Under the pieces are notes generated by a model. The model was given only the letters and a program-made list of their open reading frames with translations. It made no database searches and was not told where the DNA came from. Shown piece by piece: positions 1 through 12,585 of a DNA stretch of 64,000 nt. Both the position numbers and the translations under genes were made by a program. Origin of the DNA: Prochilodus magdalenae (taxonomy: Eukaryota; Chordata; Actinopteri; Characiformes; Prochilodontidae); contig JAMWET010000033.1 in assembly GCA_024036415.1 (NCBI GenBank), forward strand, positions 1 through 64,000, read 5' to 3'. Positions within the stretch are counted from its first letter, which is position 1; each line of letters begins with the position of its first letter.

Positions 1-156
1 CTTCAGTCTTAGTCGACTTGCACGTATCTCACAAGGACTCTTATTGGTGTAGCACAGCATAGCCACCTAGACTGGGATTTGAACCCCAGTCTCCCACGTG
101 TGGTGTTGGCTCTGGGGTGGGTAGTGGTCTTATCTGCTGAGCTACACTCAACCACC
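1..156 (-). mobile_element. tRNA-derived SINE, copy 1 (tail cut by window edge)
   Basis: Read on the minus strand, this begins with a tRNA-like head: an A-box-like TAGCTCAGCAGATAAG (complement of about 129-144) and a B-box GGGTTCAAATCCC (complement of 74-86), the spacing expected of an internal RNA polymerase III promoter. The body matches four other copies in this window (2463, 13276, 42882, 56047). The 3' tail is missing because the window starts inside it. The ATCT array begins right after the head. A real tRNA gene is unlikely because the rest of the cloverleaf is absent and the unit is dispersed. Confidence 0.75.
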
Positions 157-160
157 ATCT

Positions 161-702
<542 letters not shown>

Positions 703-1792
703 TGTATAAATTAGTATATACTGTATACTGTATATATTAATGTTTTAAATTTTACATAATAATAAAATTTCAGTGAAATAATAAAAAAACAGTAGAAACT
801 TTGTAAAAAGAGAAACTGCTGTATGCACTTTGGCATCTTTGAAGTTTTTCTCTTTCTCCTGTTCTCAGTTCTAATTTGTACATACAGTGTTTTATGTATA
901 ATATAAATCAGCTGTTATTTGCAGATTATTTTGAAAAAGTGACCTGTAATTTTTCCAGTCTAGGGCAGTATATAGTAGCCCCGGGAGGGGAGCTTCAGAG
1001 CATTCCTTATTCCCTAATAAGTTTTCCCTTCACCCACCGTTCTTTCTACTATCTATTTTTCATTTTTACTGCAAAGTTACAGCTGAATGCATTTTATTAT
1101 TTTATGCCATTTAAACACAAATAATGTTAAATAGCCTAAAAACATCCAAACATTGAACATACACATAAATAAATAGCACTATACTGTTGGAATTACTGCC
1201 GACCCGTTACTGTAATCTCATAGGCACATTGTTTTACAGCAGACTTAAAGCCAGCTGCATATTTCAAATATATTTATGGCTATTGTGCTGTATGTAAAGC
1301 AGTATTGAAAAAACACATTTTTTCCCATTTCAAATAAGAGCTTTTTAAGAACTTCAGAGCTCCTCCCACCTTCTGTACGATATTTATCTTATTACTTGTA
1401 GGTTTTGTCCCCCCACAAGGTATTTAAGTAACAAAATATGGTGTAAATGCTGTAAAATCCATTTTCAAGAACTTATGTTAAACCCACCTGCCTTCTTTCT
1501 ATGTGAATAGTGGTTTAGCTATTTGGCCCACCACCAACATTGCACTTTAGCCCCCTAGGCAAACAACCGGAGCTTTATCATTGGTCAGTGTTTGGACCAT
1601 TGTCAGCTGGATAATGTATGGTTCTGAATGAGTTTAATGAAAACAGTGACGTACACAAAGCTGTAGGTAACACATTTGAATAGATTCCTCTGTTTGTTGG
1701 TCTGAGTTCTTTAATGTTCCGTCCTGTCTTTGCCTTTTAGGTGAGGTCCATTATTCTCAGAGTAGCCAGTTTTTGAGCCTACCTTGGACATA
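703..1792. other. AT-rich non-coding stretch, nothing recognised
   Basis: No repeat family, RNA gene or convincing exon seen. A pyrimidine run ending in TTTTAG near 1730-1740 resembles a splice acceptor, but no donor or protein supports it. Confidence 0.5.
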
Positions 1793-1999
1793 GTGTCACT
1801 GTCCAAATACAAACAAGGATCTCCAAAATAGCAACTTTACAGGAGAGGGCGAAAACCTGATTCGAGTTTAATGTAAGTCAATGGAACCAGACATTTCCTC
1901 AAGGGATTTTGGCTCATTTCTGTTGGTCCGTTCATCACAGAACTTTCACACAGTGTAAACAGCAGCTGCTGTTTTTTTTCACTGAACAGCGGCCATATA
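1793..1999 (+). mobile_element. MITE family S, copy 1
   Basis: Begins CACTGTCCAAA, passes through CAACTTTACAGGAGAGG, TCAATGGAACCAGACAT and a TTTCTGTTGGTCC core, and ends near CACTGAACAGCGGCCATA. The same order of words occurs at 12586, 42371, 49261 and 55547, and partly in the 5-7.7 kb cluster. Start and end are approximate inverted complements (GTCCAAAGAAAAACA type) in better copies, which suggests a short non-autonomous DNA transposon. The superfamily is not determined. Confidence 0.6.
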
Positions 2000-2462
2000 A
2001 GGGATAACGGTACTAATTCAACTAGGAAGCCAACTTTAGCTTTGTAGCTAAACAGCTAGCCAGGCTATGCTAAGCTACGGTGAACCTGACGTGAGCTAGC
2101 TGTGGCTAAACCAGGATGGTGGAAATAAATACATGGCTCTGGTAGACTCCTGGACTGGAACATAAACGCCTTGTCAGTTAAAACCGGTCAAGGAAGGAGC
2201 GATAACCGAATGAGAAACCTGCTAGCCCTGTGTATCCGCTGCAGTGCTCTCAGACCCGGGGTGTTGCACTCGCACAGTAGAGACGGAAACTGATCACACT
2301 TTAAATAGTTTGATTGGAAATCAAATCCCTAAATTTAAAAATCTACTTTTTTTAAAACCTATTTTAAGATGATAGAAGACTTCTTACGGATCTTTGGGAA
2401 CGCTGAGTAGATCGATATGAATCCCAGATTAGATCAAATGAAAAGTAACAAATGACTTTAAT
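2000..2462. other. non-coding stretch with GCTAGC words
   Basis: About 2030-2110 is rich in AGCTAGC/GCTAAGC words like those in the minisatellites at 30 kb and 47 kb. The rest is unremarkable AT-rich sequence. Confidence 0.4.
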
Positions 2463-2641
2463 CTGCATTTATGGCTTTCAGCTGACACTCATTGTGTTAC
2501 ATACAGGCTGGTGTAGTGTTGGGGGTCTTGCCCCAGGACTCTCATTGGTGTAGCACTGCATAGTCACTCTGGGAATCAAACCCCAATCTCCCGATTGGTG
2601 TGGTAGCATCCTGGCAGGTTATCCGTCGCACCACACCAACC
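2463..2641 (-). mobile_element. tRNA-derived SINE, copy 2
   Basis: Minus-strand SINE: head GGTTGGTGTGGTGCGACGG at the 2641 end, a degenerate B-box at about 2571-2584 (complement of GGGAATCAAACCCC), and a decayed tail near 2466-2500 with TTTATGGCTTTCAGCTGACA. More diverged than the other copies. Confidence 0.7.
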
Positions 2642-3124
2642 TCACAGTGACCTCACATTATTACCAGTACATGTTTACAATACAGTGACAAGAAGATGCT
2701 TAGTTAATAAGGAATGAACGCCCCTCCACACCTTCTTTCTCTCCCCTCCCGTTTCTCTTTCTCTTTTCTCTTTCTGTCACACATACACACCCACTTTGTC
2801 ACTCCCTTCCTCTCTCTCTCTCTCCACACCCGCACACACACAGTCTCACTTGTCTCTCTTTATTGTCTCTCTTTATTAAAGTCGTATTAAAGATTATATG
2901 CCATATATAATCATAAGGAGCAGACATCGGTATGTAATGATGGACCTGCTTCCTTGTGCCGTGTGCCGTTTAGCCGCTGTAGCTCTCTACAAAATGGAAG
3001 ATTCAGTCTCAGAACATCCCAGGAACAATATCTCAGCAATATCTGAGGGTTATTTCGCTGACAGTGTCTTAAATGAGTAACGGGGCTGGTTAGCTAGTGT
3101 CGGTGCCCACAGCAGGAGGACTTT
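2642..3124. other. CT/CA-rich low-complexity stretch, no gene
   Basis: Pyrimidine-rich from about 2724 to 2870 (TTTCTCTTTC and CACACAC words), then ordinary sequence. The 60-residue open frame at 2898-3080 has no recognisable domain. Confidence 0.4.
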
Positions 3125-3610
3125 AAAGGGGAATTCCGCTTTTTCAGATTACAGCATACGTGTATTATTAGGATGTAAACAGTCATTTATAGTGCGTTGG
3201 TACGAAATACGCCGTTCTGGAGAAACCTGCTGAGTCAGAATTGTTCGCAGCGGTGGTGATAGGAACCAGACAATATGAAGCCTCTAAACGAGCAAGCTTC
3301 TTCACAGGAAGTCATTCGGCGGAAAGTTTGTGAATATGTTACCGTATGCATGAAGCTTTGTTATATGGGAGCTTTAAGATATTATATATATTTTTAAATG
3401 ATGTTTTTGAACTACATGTGTGGAGGAGAGGTACAAACAGGAAGTTGTAAACTGAGGAAAAATAACCGTGTTGTAGTTTAACCTAGTGATGAGGAAATAT
3501 CTAGTGTGGTCTTAGAGAAATTGGTTTAGTTAAAAGGTTATGTTGATCCATAACGATTATGCTGAATTCCATTTCAGTTTCAAATTTTGTTTGAATTAAG
3601 TTCATGAAAC
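3125..3610. other. possible decayed repeat starting AAAGGGGAATTCC
   Basis: Starts with AAAGGGGAATTCCGC, a word that recurs in the R repeats and elsewhere (4947, complements at about 16690, 26140 and 53770). It also contains GGTGGTGATAGGAACCAGA, which recurs near 53525 with small changes. Probably an old dispersed repeat; its ends cannot be fixed by eye. Confidence 0.35.
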
Positions 3611-3682
3611 TATTTATTTATTTTATTTATTTATTGTTATTTAAATTTATTTAAATTTATTTATTTATTTGTTTATTTATTG

Positions 3683-3720
<38 letters not shown>
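3611..3720. repeat. TTTA-rich then (TTAG)n microsatellite
   Basis: Irregular TTTA repeats to about 3682, followed by about nine copies of AGTT up to 3720. Confidence 0.9.
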
Positions 3721-3895
3721 AGTGTAAAGGTGAAATGGCCAATAAGCAAAACTGTATCACAGTTGTACCATCATCAGTGTTACATACATTTTAAAAATTT
3801 AAAGGGCACATGTAAGTTCGAACACCTGGTTCCTATAACCATCACTGTAAAGGAATCTGAGATATATAAATAAATGAAAATAAGATATTACTGAA

Positions 3896-4134
<239 letters not shown>

Positions 4135-5049
4135 TTATTCTCTTATGTGTCTTTATCACTGTACTGTATATAGATAATGGCATTATGAACTTTTCTTTTT
4201 TGCTATAAATAATGGACATTCTTGACAAACATATTAATTATTGAATTATTTCATACTTAAATAATTAAAAATACTTATAAGAAAGTAAAAAAAATATTAG
4301 ATTTGAATGAATATAGTTCAAGGTAATACGCAACTGCAGTACAGACACAAGCCGACTGTTGCTGAAGTGCTGTATGTGTGTTTACTGGGCTTTGTTCGGT
4401 TATTCTGAGAGGTGCACCGCAGTGGTGGAGGTGCTGGTGCTGAATGAAAGCAGAGCTCCGCTGGCTGCTGAGCACAGTCGCCCCAGGAGCCCATAGAGGG
4501 CGCAGCCACACACATCCATGTATGCTTCCTTAGAGTGCTGCCTACAGTGCGGCTGTGTGTGTGTGTAGGTGTGTTCGTGTGCGTGGGTGTGTAGGTGTGT
4601 GTGTGGGGAAGGGTGTGTGTGTGTGTGTGTATCTGTTCGTGTATGTGAGAAAGAAATAGAAAAAGATCAAAGAGAAAACAAACAGACACAGCAGAAGCGT
4701 GTTTGCCCTTGTTTTCGCTCATTCGGCTATTGGACTAGAAGGAGGGGGTTTAATATTGAAATGAGATTGTTTAGTTATGAGCCGTACAAGGAAACGTTAG
4801 TCAAACAGAAAGAGCTCCACCACCAGCGAAATGAGAAACCCCACCCACCCCACCCTTCAGAAGCATCAGTGGTTTGTAAGCTTGATAAACATGGCAATTA
4901 TCAACTACTTCAGAATGTACAGTTTCCGTTTTTCTTTTTTCCAAAGGGGAATTCCACCCTTTTCTCAAGATTTCTGCACGATCGGGTCTTTTAGGGTGAT
5001 ATGATGTGAACTGTGTTATTTAGGAAAAAAGAAAAAAGCTGGAGTCTGT
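4135..5049. other. non-coding stretch with GT-rich patch
   Basis: A broken GT tract lies at about 4554-4640. Another AAAGGGGAATTCCACCC word sits at about 4945. Overlapping open frames on both strands (4275-4994) follow from the GT bias and have no domain. Confidence 0.4.
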
Positions 5050-6366
5050 GGACCGGAGTGTCCGGAGAGTTTAATTTAAATAATTTAAATAAATAAAAAT
5101 CCTTTGTTAAAAGTCCCTTTTTAGGTTAAATAAACCTAGTTCATTTGCTTGTAACAAATCAAAGTAGTTCTTTCTACCGTGCATTGTAAAAGTGCAACTG
5201 AAAAAATATTCGAATTTGTTGAAGGCAATAAATAAGTTTCACTTAACACAAAAAAATTGCTTTGCTTAAAAGAATAATTTATTCAAAGTCTTTTTTAAGG
5301 TTGAATAAACCTAGCTCATTTGTTTGAAACTAATTGAAGTGATGTGTTTTTTAGGTTGGACCAACAAAACACTTTTTAGAGTAAATTGTACCAAAAAAAT
5401 ATATTTTCTTTATTTTATTTAAATTTTTTTTTAATTAAAAAAATATTTTAAAAAATCTTTTTGGTTAAATTGTTCGTTCTGTATCCATTTTTAGGTTTAG
5501 TGAGTCTGGTTCATTCGCTAATAATAACAGAGGTCATTTTTTTAGCTTGGGCCAACGAAAAACTTTTTACAGTGTATACACTCCTCCTCAAAGGAGTAGT
5601 TGCATCAAGTGTCGGATTGCAGTGCTGTTCCGAAGGAAGATTAAATGGCGATTTTGGGACAAAATTTCCATTCATTATGAGTTTTTCTCCACCCAGTATA
5701 AACTGCCACTGCATAAAAGTAAAAATCAACAAAAAATAGAGAGACATGTTTTTCTTCCGCAGCGATGGTAATCCTGATTTAGAGTTCCTAAAGGAACGGT
5801 ATGTTCTAAAGGTTTGTCGCTATGTTATCATTATCCACATCAGGTTTTATGGTAGCTGGCCCAAACAGTTCTCCAAACTGCACTGAAAAAGTGTTTCGTA
5901 GGTCCAACCGAAAAATTATACTCTACATTTACTCAACTCCAAAAATATACTTTAATTTAAAGAGTCGTTTGTTACTTGTTTGTTTCCTTTTTTCAGGTTG
6001 AATAAACCTGCTTCATTTGCTTTTAAAACTGAGGTAATTTCTTTGGGCCAGTGAAACACTTCACCAGTGTATACACTCCTCCACATAGGACTATTTTGAC
6101 CTAGAAGGAATTATTGGATTACAATGCTATTAGGTAGGAATTTTTTTTTTTTAATTCCCAAGTGATTTTGGGCCATTTGTGTTGGTCCATTCATCATTAA
6201 TTAATTTCACCCAATATAAACAGCAGCTGCATAAAAGTAATAATCAACAAAAATAGAGAGCCATGTTTTTCTTCGGACAGCGACGGTATTCCTGATGGAG
6301 AGTTCCTAAAGGAATGGTGTGTTCTAAAGATTTGTCACTATGTTATCATTATCCACATAAGGGTTT

Positions 6367-6855
6367 ATGGTAGCTGGCCCAAGCAGTTCTCCAAACTGCA
6401 CTGAAAACGTGTTTCTTATGTCCAACCGAAAAATTACACTCTACTTTGTTTACTCAACTCCAAAAATATACTTCTTTTCTATTCTCATTTGCTTCTTAAA
6501 AACTGAGGTCATTTCTTTGGGTCAAAGAAACACTTTACCAGTGTATACACTCCTCCACATAGGACTATTTTGACCTAGAAGGAATTATTGGATTGCAATG
6601 CTATTAGGTAGAAATTTTGGGGGGATTTTGGACCTTTTGTGTTGGTCCATTCATCATTAATTTCCACCCAACAGCAGCTGCATAAAAGTAATAATCAACA
6701 AAAATAGAGAGCCATGTTTTTCTTCGCACAGTGACGGTATTCCTGATGGAGAGTTCTTAAAGGAACGGTGTATTCTAAAGATTTGTCGCTATGTCATCCA
6801 CATAAGGGTTTATGGTAGCTGGCCCAAACACTTCCCTGTAAGTTTAAACTGCACT
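6367..6855 (+). repeat. left arm of long inverted repeat
   Basis: Runs from GGTAGCTGGCCCAAGCAG through CTCCAAAAATATACTTC to CATCCACATAAGGGTTTA. It pairs with the right arm at about 7016-7510 with high similarity by eye, including long identical words on both sides. Confidence 0.75.
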
Positions 6856-7015
6856 GAAAAAAAAAAGATTTAGTTAGTCCAGTCTAAAAAAGATATCTCA
6901 ATTTGTTACCGGCAAATGAAGCAGCTTTATTCAACGACTCTTTCAGTCAAGGTATATTTTTGGAGTTGAGTAAACGTAGAGTGTAATTTTTCGGTTGGAC
7001 CTACGAAACACGTTT

Positions 7016-7510
7016 TCAGTGCAGTTTGGAGAACTGCTTGGGCCAGCTACAATAAACCCTTATGTGGATGATGATAACATAGCGACAAGTCTTTAGAACA
7101 CACCATTCCTTTAGGAACTCTAAATCAGGAATACCGTCGCTGTGCGAAGAAAGACATGGCTCTCTATTTTTGTTGATTATTACTTTTATGCAGCGGCAGT
7201 TTATACTGGGTGAAATTAATTAATGATAAATGGACCAACACAAATGGCCCAAAATCACTTGGGAATTATTTTTTAATAGCATTGTAATCCAATAATTCCT
7301 TCTAGGTCAAAATAGTCCTATGTGGAGGAGTGTATACACTGGTGAAGTGTTTCTTTGACCCAAAGAAATGACCTCAGTTTTTTAGAAGCAAATGAGAATA
7401 GAAAAGAAGTATATTTTTGGAGTTGAGCAAACAAAGTAGAGTGTAATTTTTCGGTTGGACATAAGAAACACGTTTTCAGTGCAGTTTGGAGAACTGTTTG
7501 GGCCAGCTAC
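7016..7510 (-). repeat. right arm of long inverted repeat
   Basis: Reverse complement of the left arm. The words CAGTTTGGAGAACTG, AATTTTTCGGTTGGAC and GGAGGAGTGTATACACTGG appear in mirrored order. A further inverted S-like unit continues to about 7690. Confidence 0.75.
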
Positions 7511-7690
7511 CATAAACCCTTATGTGGATGATGATAACATAGCGACAAATCTTTAGAACACACCGTTCCTTTAGGAACTCTCCATCAGGAATACCGTCGC
7601 TGTCCGAAGAAAAACATGGCTCTCTATTTTTGTTGATTATTACTTTTATGCAGCTGCTGTTTATATTGGGTGGTGAAAATTTCATGATGA

Positions 7691-9209
7691 ATGCACTTTG
7701 AATCAAATAAATTTTTTTTTTTTCTTGTAGAAATTCATTGCTAGTGGGTTTTTTAGGTTGCACAGTGTGGCCGCTTTGTAGGAGAAGCCAAAACAGTCTT
7801 TACTCCTGTAATGGGATGTAATGTCATGAGATCTTATGCCAAGGATTTTTATTCCCAGGAATTTTTCCAAGCAATTCCGAGCATTTCTGCCTAATTTCTT
7901 TTCCACATTTTTGCCCAACAAAAAAAAATAATAAATTGGCTAAAAATAAAAGGAGATTCCTGTTTTCTTTGGTCAGCGAAGGTTTAAAAACTGCGGCCAT
8001 CCTGGGTGGTCAACAAGTTGGCTGCATTATGAGCTCTGGTTCCTATGACCTCAGCAGTGAACCGCTTCATATCATACCACATTGCTTCCTTCTCTATCAT
8101 GGAATTATACAGTTTTTACCAAATTCTAAAATTTGGTTGGTTTTTCCTTTAAGTAGGTTTAAAAGAGCGGCCCAAACGGCACATACACGGTATATGGTCG
8201 ATTAGCACAGGCAATCATTTCCATACGGCATTAGAAAGAGACATAAAGCAGTCTTATAATAGAGGCAGACGGGCAGACGCTGCCAACGCGTGCCGTTTTC
8301 CATGCATCCCGCCGGGATGCTGCAGTCAGAAACAGAGGGAATCATCCAGCTTGACTGTGAGGGAGGGAAAACCACAGCAATATGAATAAAGAAAAGAATG
8401 CCAGGACACGGAGAGGTGAGGGGGGAATTAGGCTTAATCAGAGAGTCATTTGGAGAATGCACCGTCTGCATGCCACCCTCTTAATCCAGGTTAGGAGTGT
8501 GGGCAGTGGCCGGCCCGAAATGCAGATACTTAACGAATTGGAAGACTGGAGCCCGGGCCCACGGGACATGGCCAGGGGGGTTTACTGGAGGCTTCCGCTT
8601 GGGTGCCCTTTTTTAGCGTGGTTTATTTCTTCTCCTCCACAGTACGTTTTACTGAACACATGAATTTGTGGAATTGAGCTAAATGAGCCAGAGTCATTAA
8701 TCAGTGTCTGAATTCTGGTTTCACAATCTACACACACACGCACACACACACGCTGTGGACCACCATGCATCAGAGCCAATCGGGCAAATGCCTCCAGCTC
8801 ACATGCATGGATACACATATACTCACTCATACAATAGCTGTACGGTCACCCACACTGAGCTGTGCGTTACGGATAAATGCTGTGTGGGACGCTGAAATGA
8901 TGGAGGCGTTTGAACCGTTAGAGTTGACCCTAGCTTTAAAAATGTATCCCAGCCACCTTTTGATCAGACGGCCATCCTGTGAACTTCCGGGCTGGAGAAT
9001 TTTTACCTCCAGCAGCATCACAAAAGGCCTGTTAACCCCTTAAGGACCATGGTGGTGGCTTTGGGTGGGTGGTTGGCCATCATTAAGCAGTGACAGGAGA
9101 GGAGCATGATGGTCTCTGGGTGGTATCTTTGGTTCCCTATAGGCTAGCAAGGAGATCCAAGGAATGGCACTTTGATTAGTGATGATGTAATATGGAACAC
9201 TGCTGTTAT
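7691..9209. other. mostly unique sequence, no gene recognised
   Basis: Contains short CA runs near 8731-8752 and several open frames of 60-95 residues with no recognisable domain, splice structure or coding bias. This could hold conserved non-coding elements, which cannot be judged from one genome. Confidence 0.4.
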
Positions 9210-9556
9210 CCCTTTCTTCTTCTCCTTCTTCTTCTTCTTCTTCTTCTCCTTCTTCTGTTCTTCTTCTTTTCCTTCTTCTTCTTCTTCTTCTTCTGTTCTT
9301 CTTCTTCTTCTTCTGTTCTTCTTCTTCTTCTTCTTCTGTTCTTCTTTTTCTTCTTCTTCTTCTTCTTCTTCTGTTCTTCTTCTTCTCCTTCTCCTTCTTC
9401 TTCTTCTGTTCTTCTGTTCTTCTTCTTCTTCTTCTCCTTCTTCTTCTTCTTCTTCTTCTGTTCTTCTTCTCCTTCTCCTTCTTCTGTTCTTCTTCTGTTC
9501 TATTTCTTCTTTTTCTTCTTCTTCTTCTTCTGTTCTTCTTCTTCTTCTTCTGTTCT

Positions 9557-9588
<32 letters not shown>

Positions 9589-9621
9589 TTCTTCTTCTTC
9601 TTCTTCTTCTTCTTCTTCTTT
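9210..9621. repeat. (CTT)n tract, GAA.TTC type, with CTGTTC interruptions
   Basis: About 410 bp of CTT/TTC on the plus strand, broken at intervals by TTCTGTTC and TCCTTC. The last 60 bp (about 9561-9620) are pure. Long open frames on both strands (poly-S/F/L or poly-E/K/R) are artefacts of the repeat. Confidence 0.97.
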
Positions 9622-10134
9622 CTTGTCCACTAACTACTCCTGCAGATTTCAAGATATCGACACTGTTCCAATTTCAGATTGTTCGCTCTGATCGGGAATG
9701 ATGTGCTTATATACATTGCTTTTTTTAGTTTTCTGAAAAACTTCACTGATTTTTTTCCCATATAGAATAAATAGGGTGGAAAGGTATATAGCTAGCTCCT
9801 GTACTTCTGCAGGATGGACAAACTCTTTTTTTAGGGCAGATCCCAGAGCACAGTGTTCAGTGTTGATCTGACCCGCACTCATCTTTTTTTTCTCTCCTTC
9901 CCAATTCATTTTCGTCCGTACCTAAGCCCTGTTGATTCCTTTAGCCTACAAACACCAAACTGTAGCATGTACTCAATCAGGGCAGAACCCAAAACTCTAA
10001 TCCACAGACATACTGTCCTCTATGTGTCGTTTATTCATCCCTTACTGAAGTTTGATTGCAGATTTTTTTTTTTTTCTCAGCTCAACTTTAATCACATAAC
10101 TGTGGTCCTGTAAAATGTCCCACGGTCTGTACAT
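9622..10134. other. unique non-coding stretch
   Basis: No repeat or gene recognised. A short T-run lies at about 10064-10077. Confidence 0.4.
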
Positions 10135-10670
10135 ACAGTACCAGTTTAGAGACATCCAACTAAATGGATGGTGTTGGTCATCTTAAAGACTCTACAGGCT
10201 TACACTGAACAGCTCCAACTGATGAGAGTCTGAACCAGTCCATATCCTGATACACCACATCTACTCCTGATGTACACAGTATGGTACTCCTCCATATCTC
10301 CACCTCTAATATATATTTAGTGGTGTAAAAACTTTGATCTCTTTTTCTGCACAGTGTAAAAGCTCTAGTTCTCTATTCAGGTTAGTGAATATTCATGAGG
10401 GACAGACCAATAGAATCGCTCCAAACCTGCTTAGTAATAAACCTTGCTTAATCAGCTCCACTGCAGGTTAAGGAAGCTGGTTCATCCTCTAGTGAAGGTC
10501 CATTCTGGAGGTGTTTAAGGTGGACTGTATAATTCCATGAGTGCTATTTTATAATTTGATGTCTTCACTTTTATTCTAAACCAATGTATTAAAATATAGC
10601 ATTATAACATAAGGAAAACCTTCTAACCTTCTATAAGTAGCTGTGCCTAACCTTTTGACTGGTAGTGTAT
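10135..10670 (+). mobile_element. MITE family P, copy 1 (full length, Tc1-like ends)
   Basis: About 536 bp. The left end reads TACAGTACCAGTTTAGAGAC and the complement of the right end reads TACACTACCAGTCAAAAGG, an imperfect terminal inverted repeat flanked by TA. This ACTACCAGTCAAAAG end is of a kind common in fish Tc1-like elements (established knowledge of the family, not tested here). Two partial copies lie at 29775 (minus) and 59712 (plus), sharing TTTGATCTCTTTTTCTGCAC or GAATTGCTCCAAACCTGCT type words. No transposase is present, so the element is non-autonomous. Confidence 0.75.
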
Positions 10671-11554
10671 AAATCAATAAAGCACAGTTACAAAACCAGC
10701 CTGCTTAAGGTATACAAGTGTAGGGTATATAAAGCGCTATGAATTTGGAAATCATAAAATACACTCAGTTAACATTTGGCCCTAAGAGGAATTTGAAGGG
10801 TTACACAAGCTTCAAATCAGGAACACTCATCTCTGCAGTACTGTGATACTCGAGGGCTGGAGGTTAACCCCCCTACCAGTCCTCCATTGACTGAAGGTCA
10901 GCTGACAGAAATGAGACGCTAATTATGAGGCCCAAAAATAAAACTCACAGAGAGGAAGAATTCAGCTCAGCATGGCCCATTAAATACCAGCGACATCCTC
11001 CGGCATCACGCCACTCAATGCTCCCCAGTGTCAGGACACTTGTTCAGAGTCTCTGTGTGTTTGGTTGTGTGAGAGGGAAAAGCTAATAGCCATAACCACA
11101 TGCTTTATTGCCTCTCGTCTCAATTTATTTCATATTTGGATAAATTGACAGTCCAAATTGGCCACAGTTTCTCATCTGACAACCTTTTTGCCCATGTCTG
11201 CCCACTGAACTGGACACATACGGTGTTGATGTTGAGTACTGACCTCTGTTGCCTCAGGTGACTCAGCAGCCCTGTGGTCTCTACTAATCAGAGAGTTGAG
11301 CTGAGGCTTTGTGGTGGAAAGGACTTCCCTTTTGGCCCACTTGTGTCCATACTGAGATAGATCCATTTGTGATACAACATTCTACACCGGGCCATAGTAA
11401 GGCCCCGGAGGGCCCAACTCTGTTTTCTTTCTAAGTAGGTTGATCTTGCTCTTGTGGGCACATAATATACCCAGACCAAGTGAATAACTTTCCCGAGCCC
11501 AATAAATGGTCAGCATTTTGCCAATATTAGCCTCTTTTAACGGCTAATCTTGAG
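10671..11554. other. unique non-coding stretch
   Basis: Nothing recognised. Two overlapping minus-strand open frames of about 63 residues (11172-11479) have no recognisable domain. Confidence 0.4.
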
Positions 11555-12135
11555 TAACCAGATACCACCCGGAAAACCATATCTACAGCCAGATCACACT
11601 AACCAGGTACCACTTGGAATAGCATAGCTATAACTGATCAACACATTAGCAGCTACCTGGAATACCATATCTAAAGCCTAACAACACATTAGCAACCACG
11701 TGGAATACCATGGCTACAGCTGATCAACGCATTAGCAGCCACTTGAATTACATAGCTACAACAGGTCAACACATTAGCAATTACATGGAATTACATATTT
11801 ACTGTCAATCAACACATCAGCATCTACCTGGAATTCAATATCTACAACTGATCAACACATTAGCAACCACTTGGAATACTGTAGCTACAACTGATAAATA
11901 CATTAGCAACCATGTGGAATTCCATAGCTATAACCGGTCAACACATTAGCCACTATCTTAAATGCCATATCTACAGTCAATCAACCCATTAGCAACCACC
12001 TGGAATATCATATCTACAGTCAGTCTTATTTTAACCATATGCTCAATACCAATACCATGTCTACATTTAACACAATAGCATATCTGCAACCTATCACAAC
12101 CGATCAAAACCTTAGCAACCACCTGGAATTCCAAA
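11555..12135. repeat. 43-bp minisatellite, about 13 diverged copies
   Basis: The unit reads roughly ATTAGCAACCACCTGGAAT followed by ACCATATCTACAGCTGATCA and ACAC. Copies differ at many positions. The open frame at 11710-11949 is the repeat read through, with no coding meaning. Confidence 0.9.
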
Positions 12136-12448
12136 TGTTTGTCATGCTACCCCTCTTTAATTTTTTATCTAAACTTTGCTGGATGTTTAATATAACGCTT
12201 AATATAACACACAGTTTTAATAGCGCCCCCTTCAGTACACCAGTATGTTCACCAAGAATGAAGTTGGCATACTTAAGATCAGTCTGATCAGTCGTAAAGT
12301 CAGTGGTACCTGGTCATATTAAACACAATTCATCATACAGCCCGAAATAACAAATTCTTGTTTTCCTGTAATCTTCTGTACTGGCTTTTGTTTTTCCTCT
12401 GAGACCTCGTCTGGGCATTAATTGATTGTGTGCCAGCAGGTGACCAAA

Positions 12449-12560
12449 ATATTATATTATATTATATTATATTATATTATATTATATTATATTATGTTAT
12501 GTTATATTATATTATATTATGTTATATTATATTATATTATATTATATTGTATTATATTAT
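12449..12560. repeat. (ATTAT)n pentanucleotide microsatellite
   Basis: About 22 copies of ATTAT with a few GTTAT and ATTGT variants. Confidence 0.95.
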
Positions 12561-12585
12561 AACCAATAACCCATAACCATGTCAT

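Larger units (their letters stand above)
5050..7690. mobile_element. composite repeat cluster: decayed W units, three direct units, two inverted units
   Basis: Two alternating modules make up this block. Module W carries words such as TTAGGTTGAATAAACCT, TTGGACCAAC and TTACAGTGTATACACTCC. Module S-like carries TTTTGGGCCATTTGTG, GCATAAAAGTAATAATCAAC and CATGTTTTTCTTC. W-like units recur in decayed form from 5100. Clear direct units lie at about 5460-5990, 6000-6470 and 6480-6860. From about 6890 to 7690 the same modules return in reverse complement (for example CATGGCTCTCTATTTTTGTT at 7617 against AACAAAAATAGAGAGCCATG near 6250). The result is a long palindrome with a short centre near 6860-6890. 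It is probably nested or clustered non-autonomous transposons; no coding capacity was found. Confidence 0.75.

Noticed and set aside
74..146. tRNA gene on the minus strand
   Set aside because: A-box and B-box are present but the acceptor stem and the rest of the cloverleaf are not, and five dispersed copies with a LINE-like tail indicate a SINE.
9040..9701. Long acidic/basic or Ser/Phe/Leu open frames on both strands
   Set aside because: Produced entirely by the CTT.GAA tract.
11710..11949. Repetitive 79-residue open frame
   Set aside because: 43-bp minisatellite read through; the unit is not a multiple of three, so no repeated peptide is maintained.
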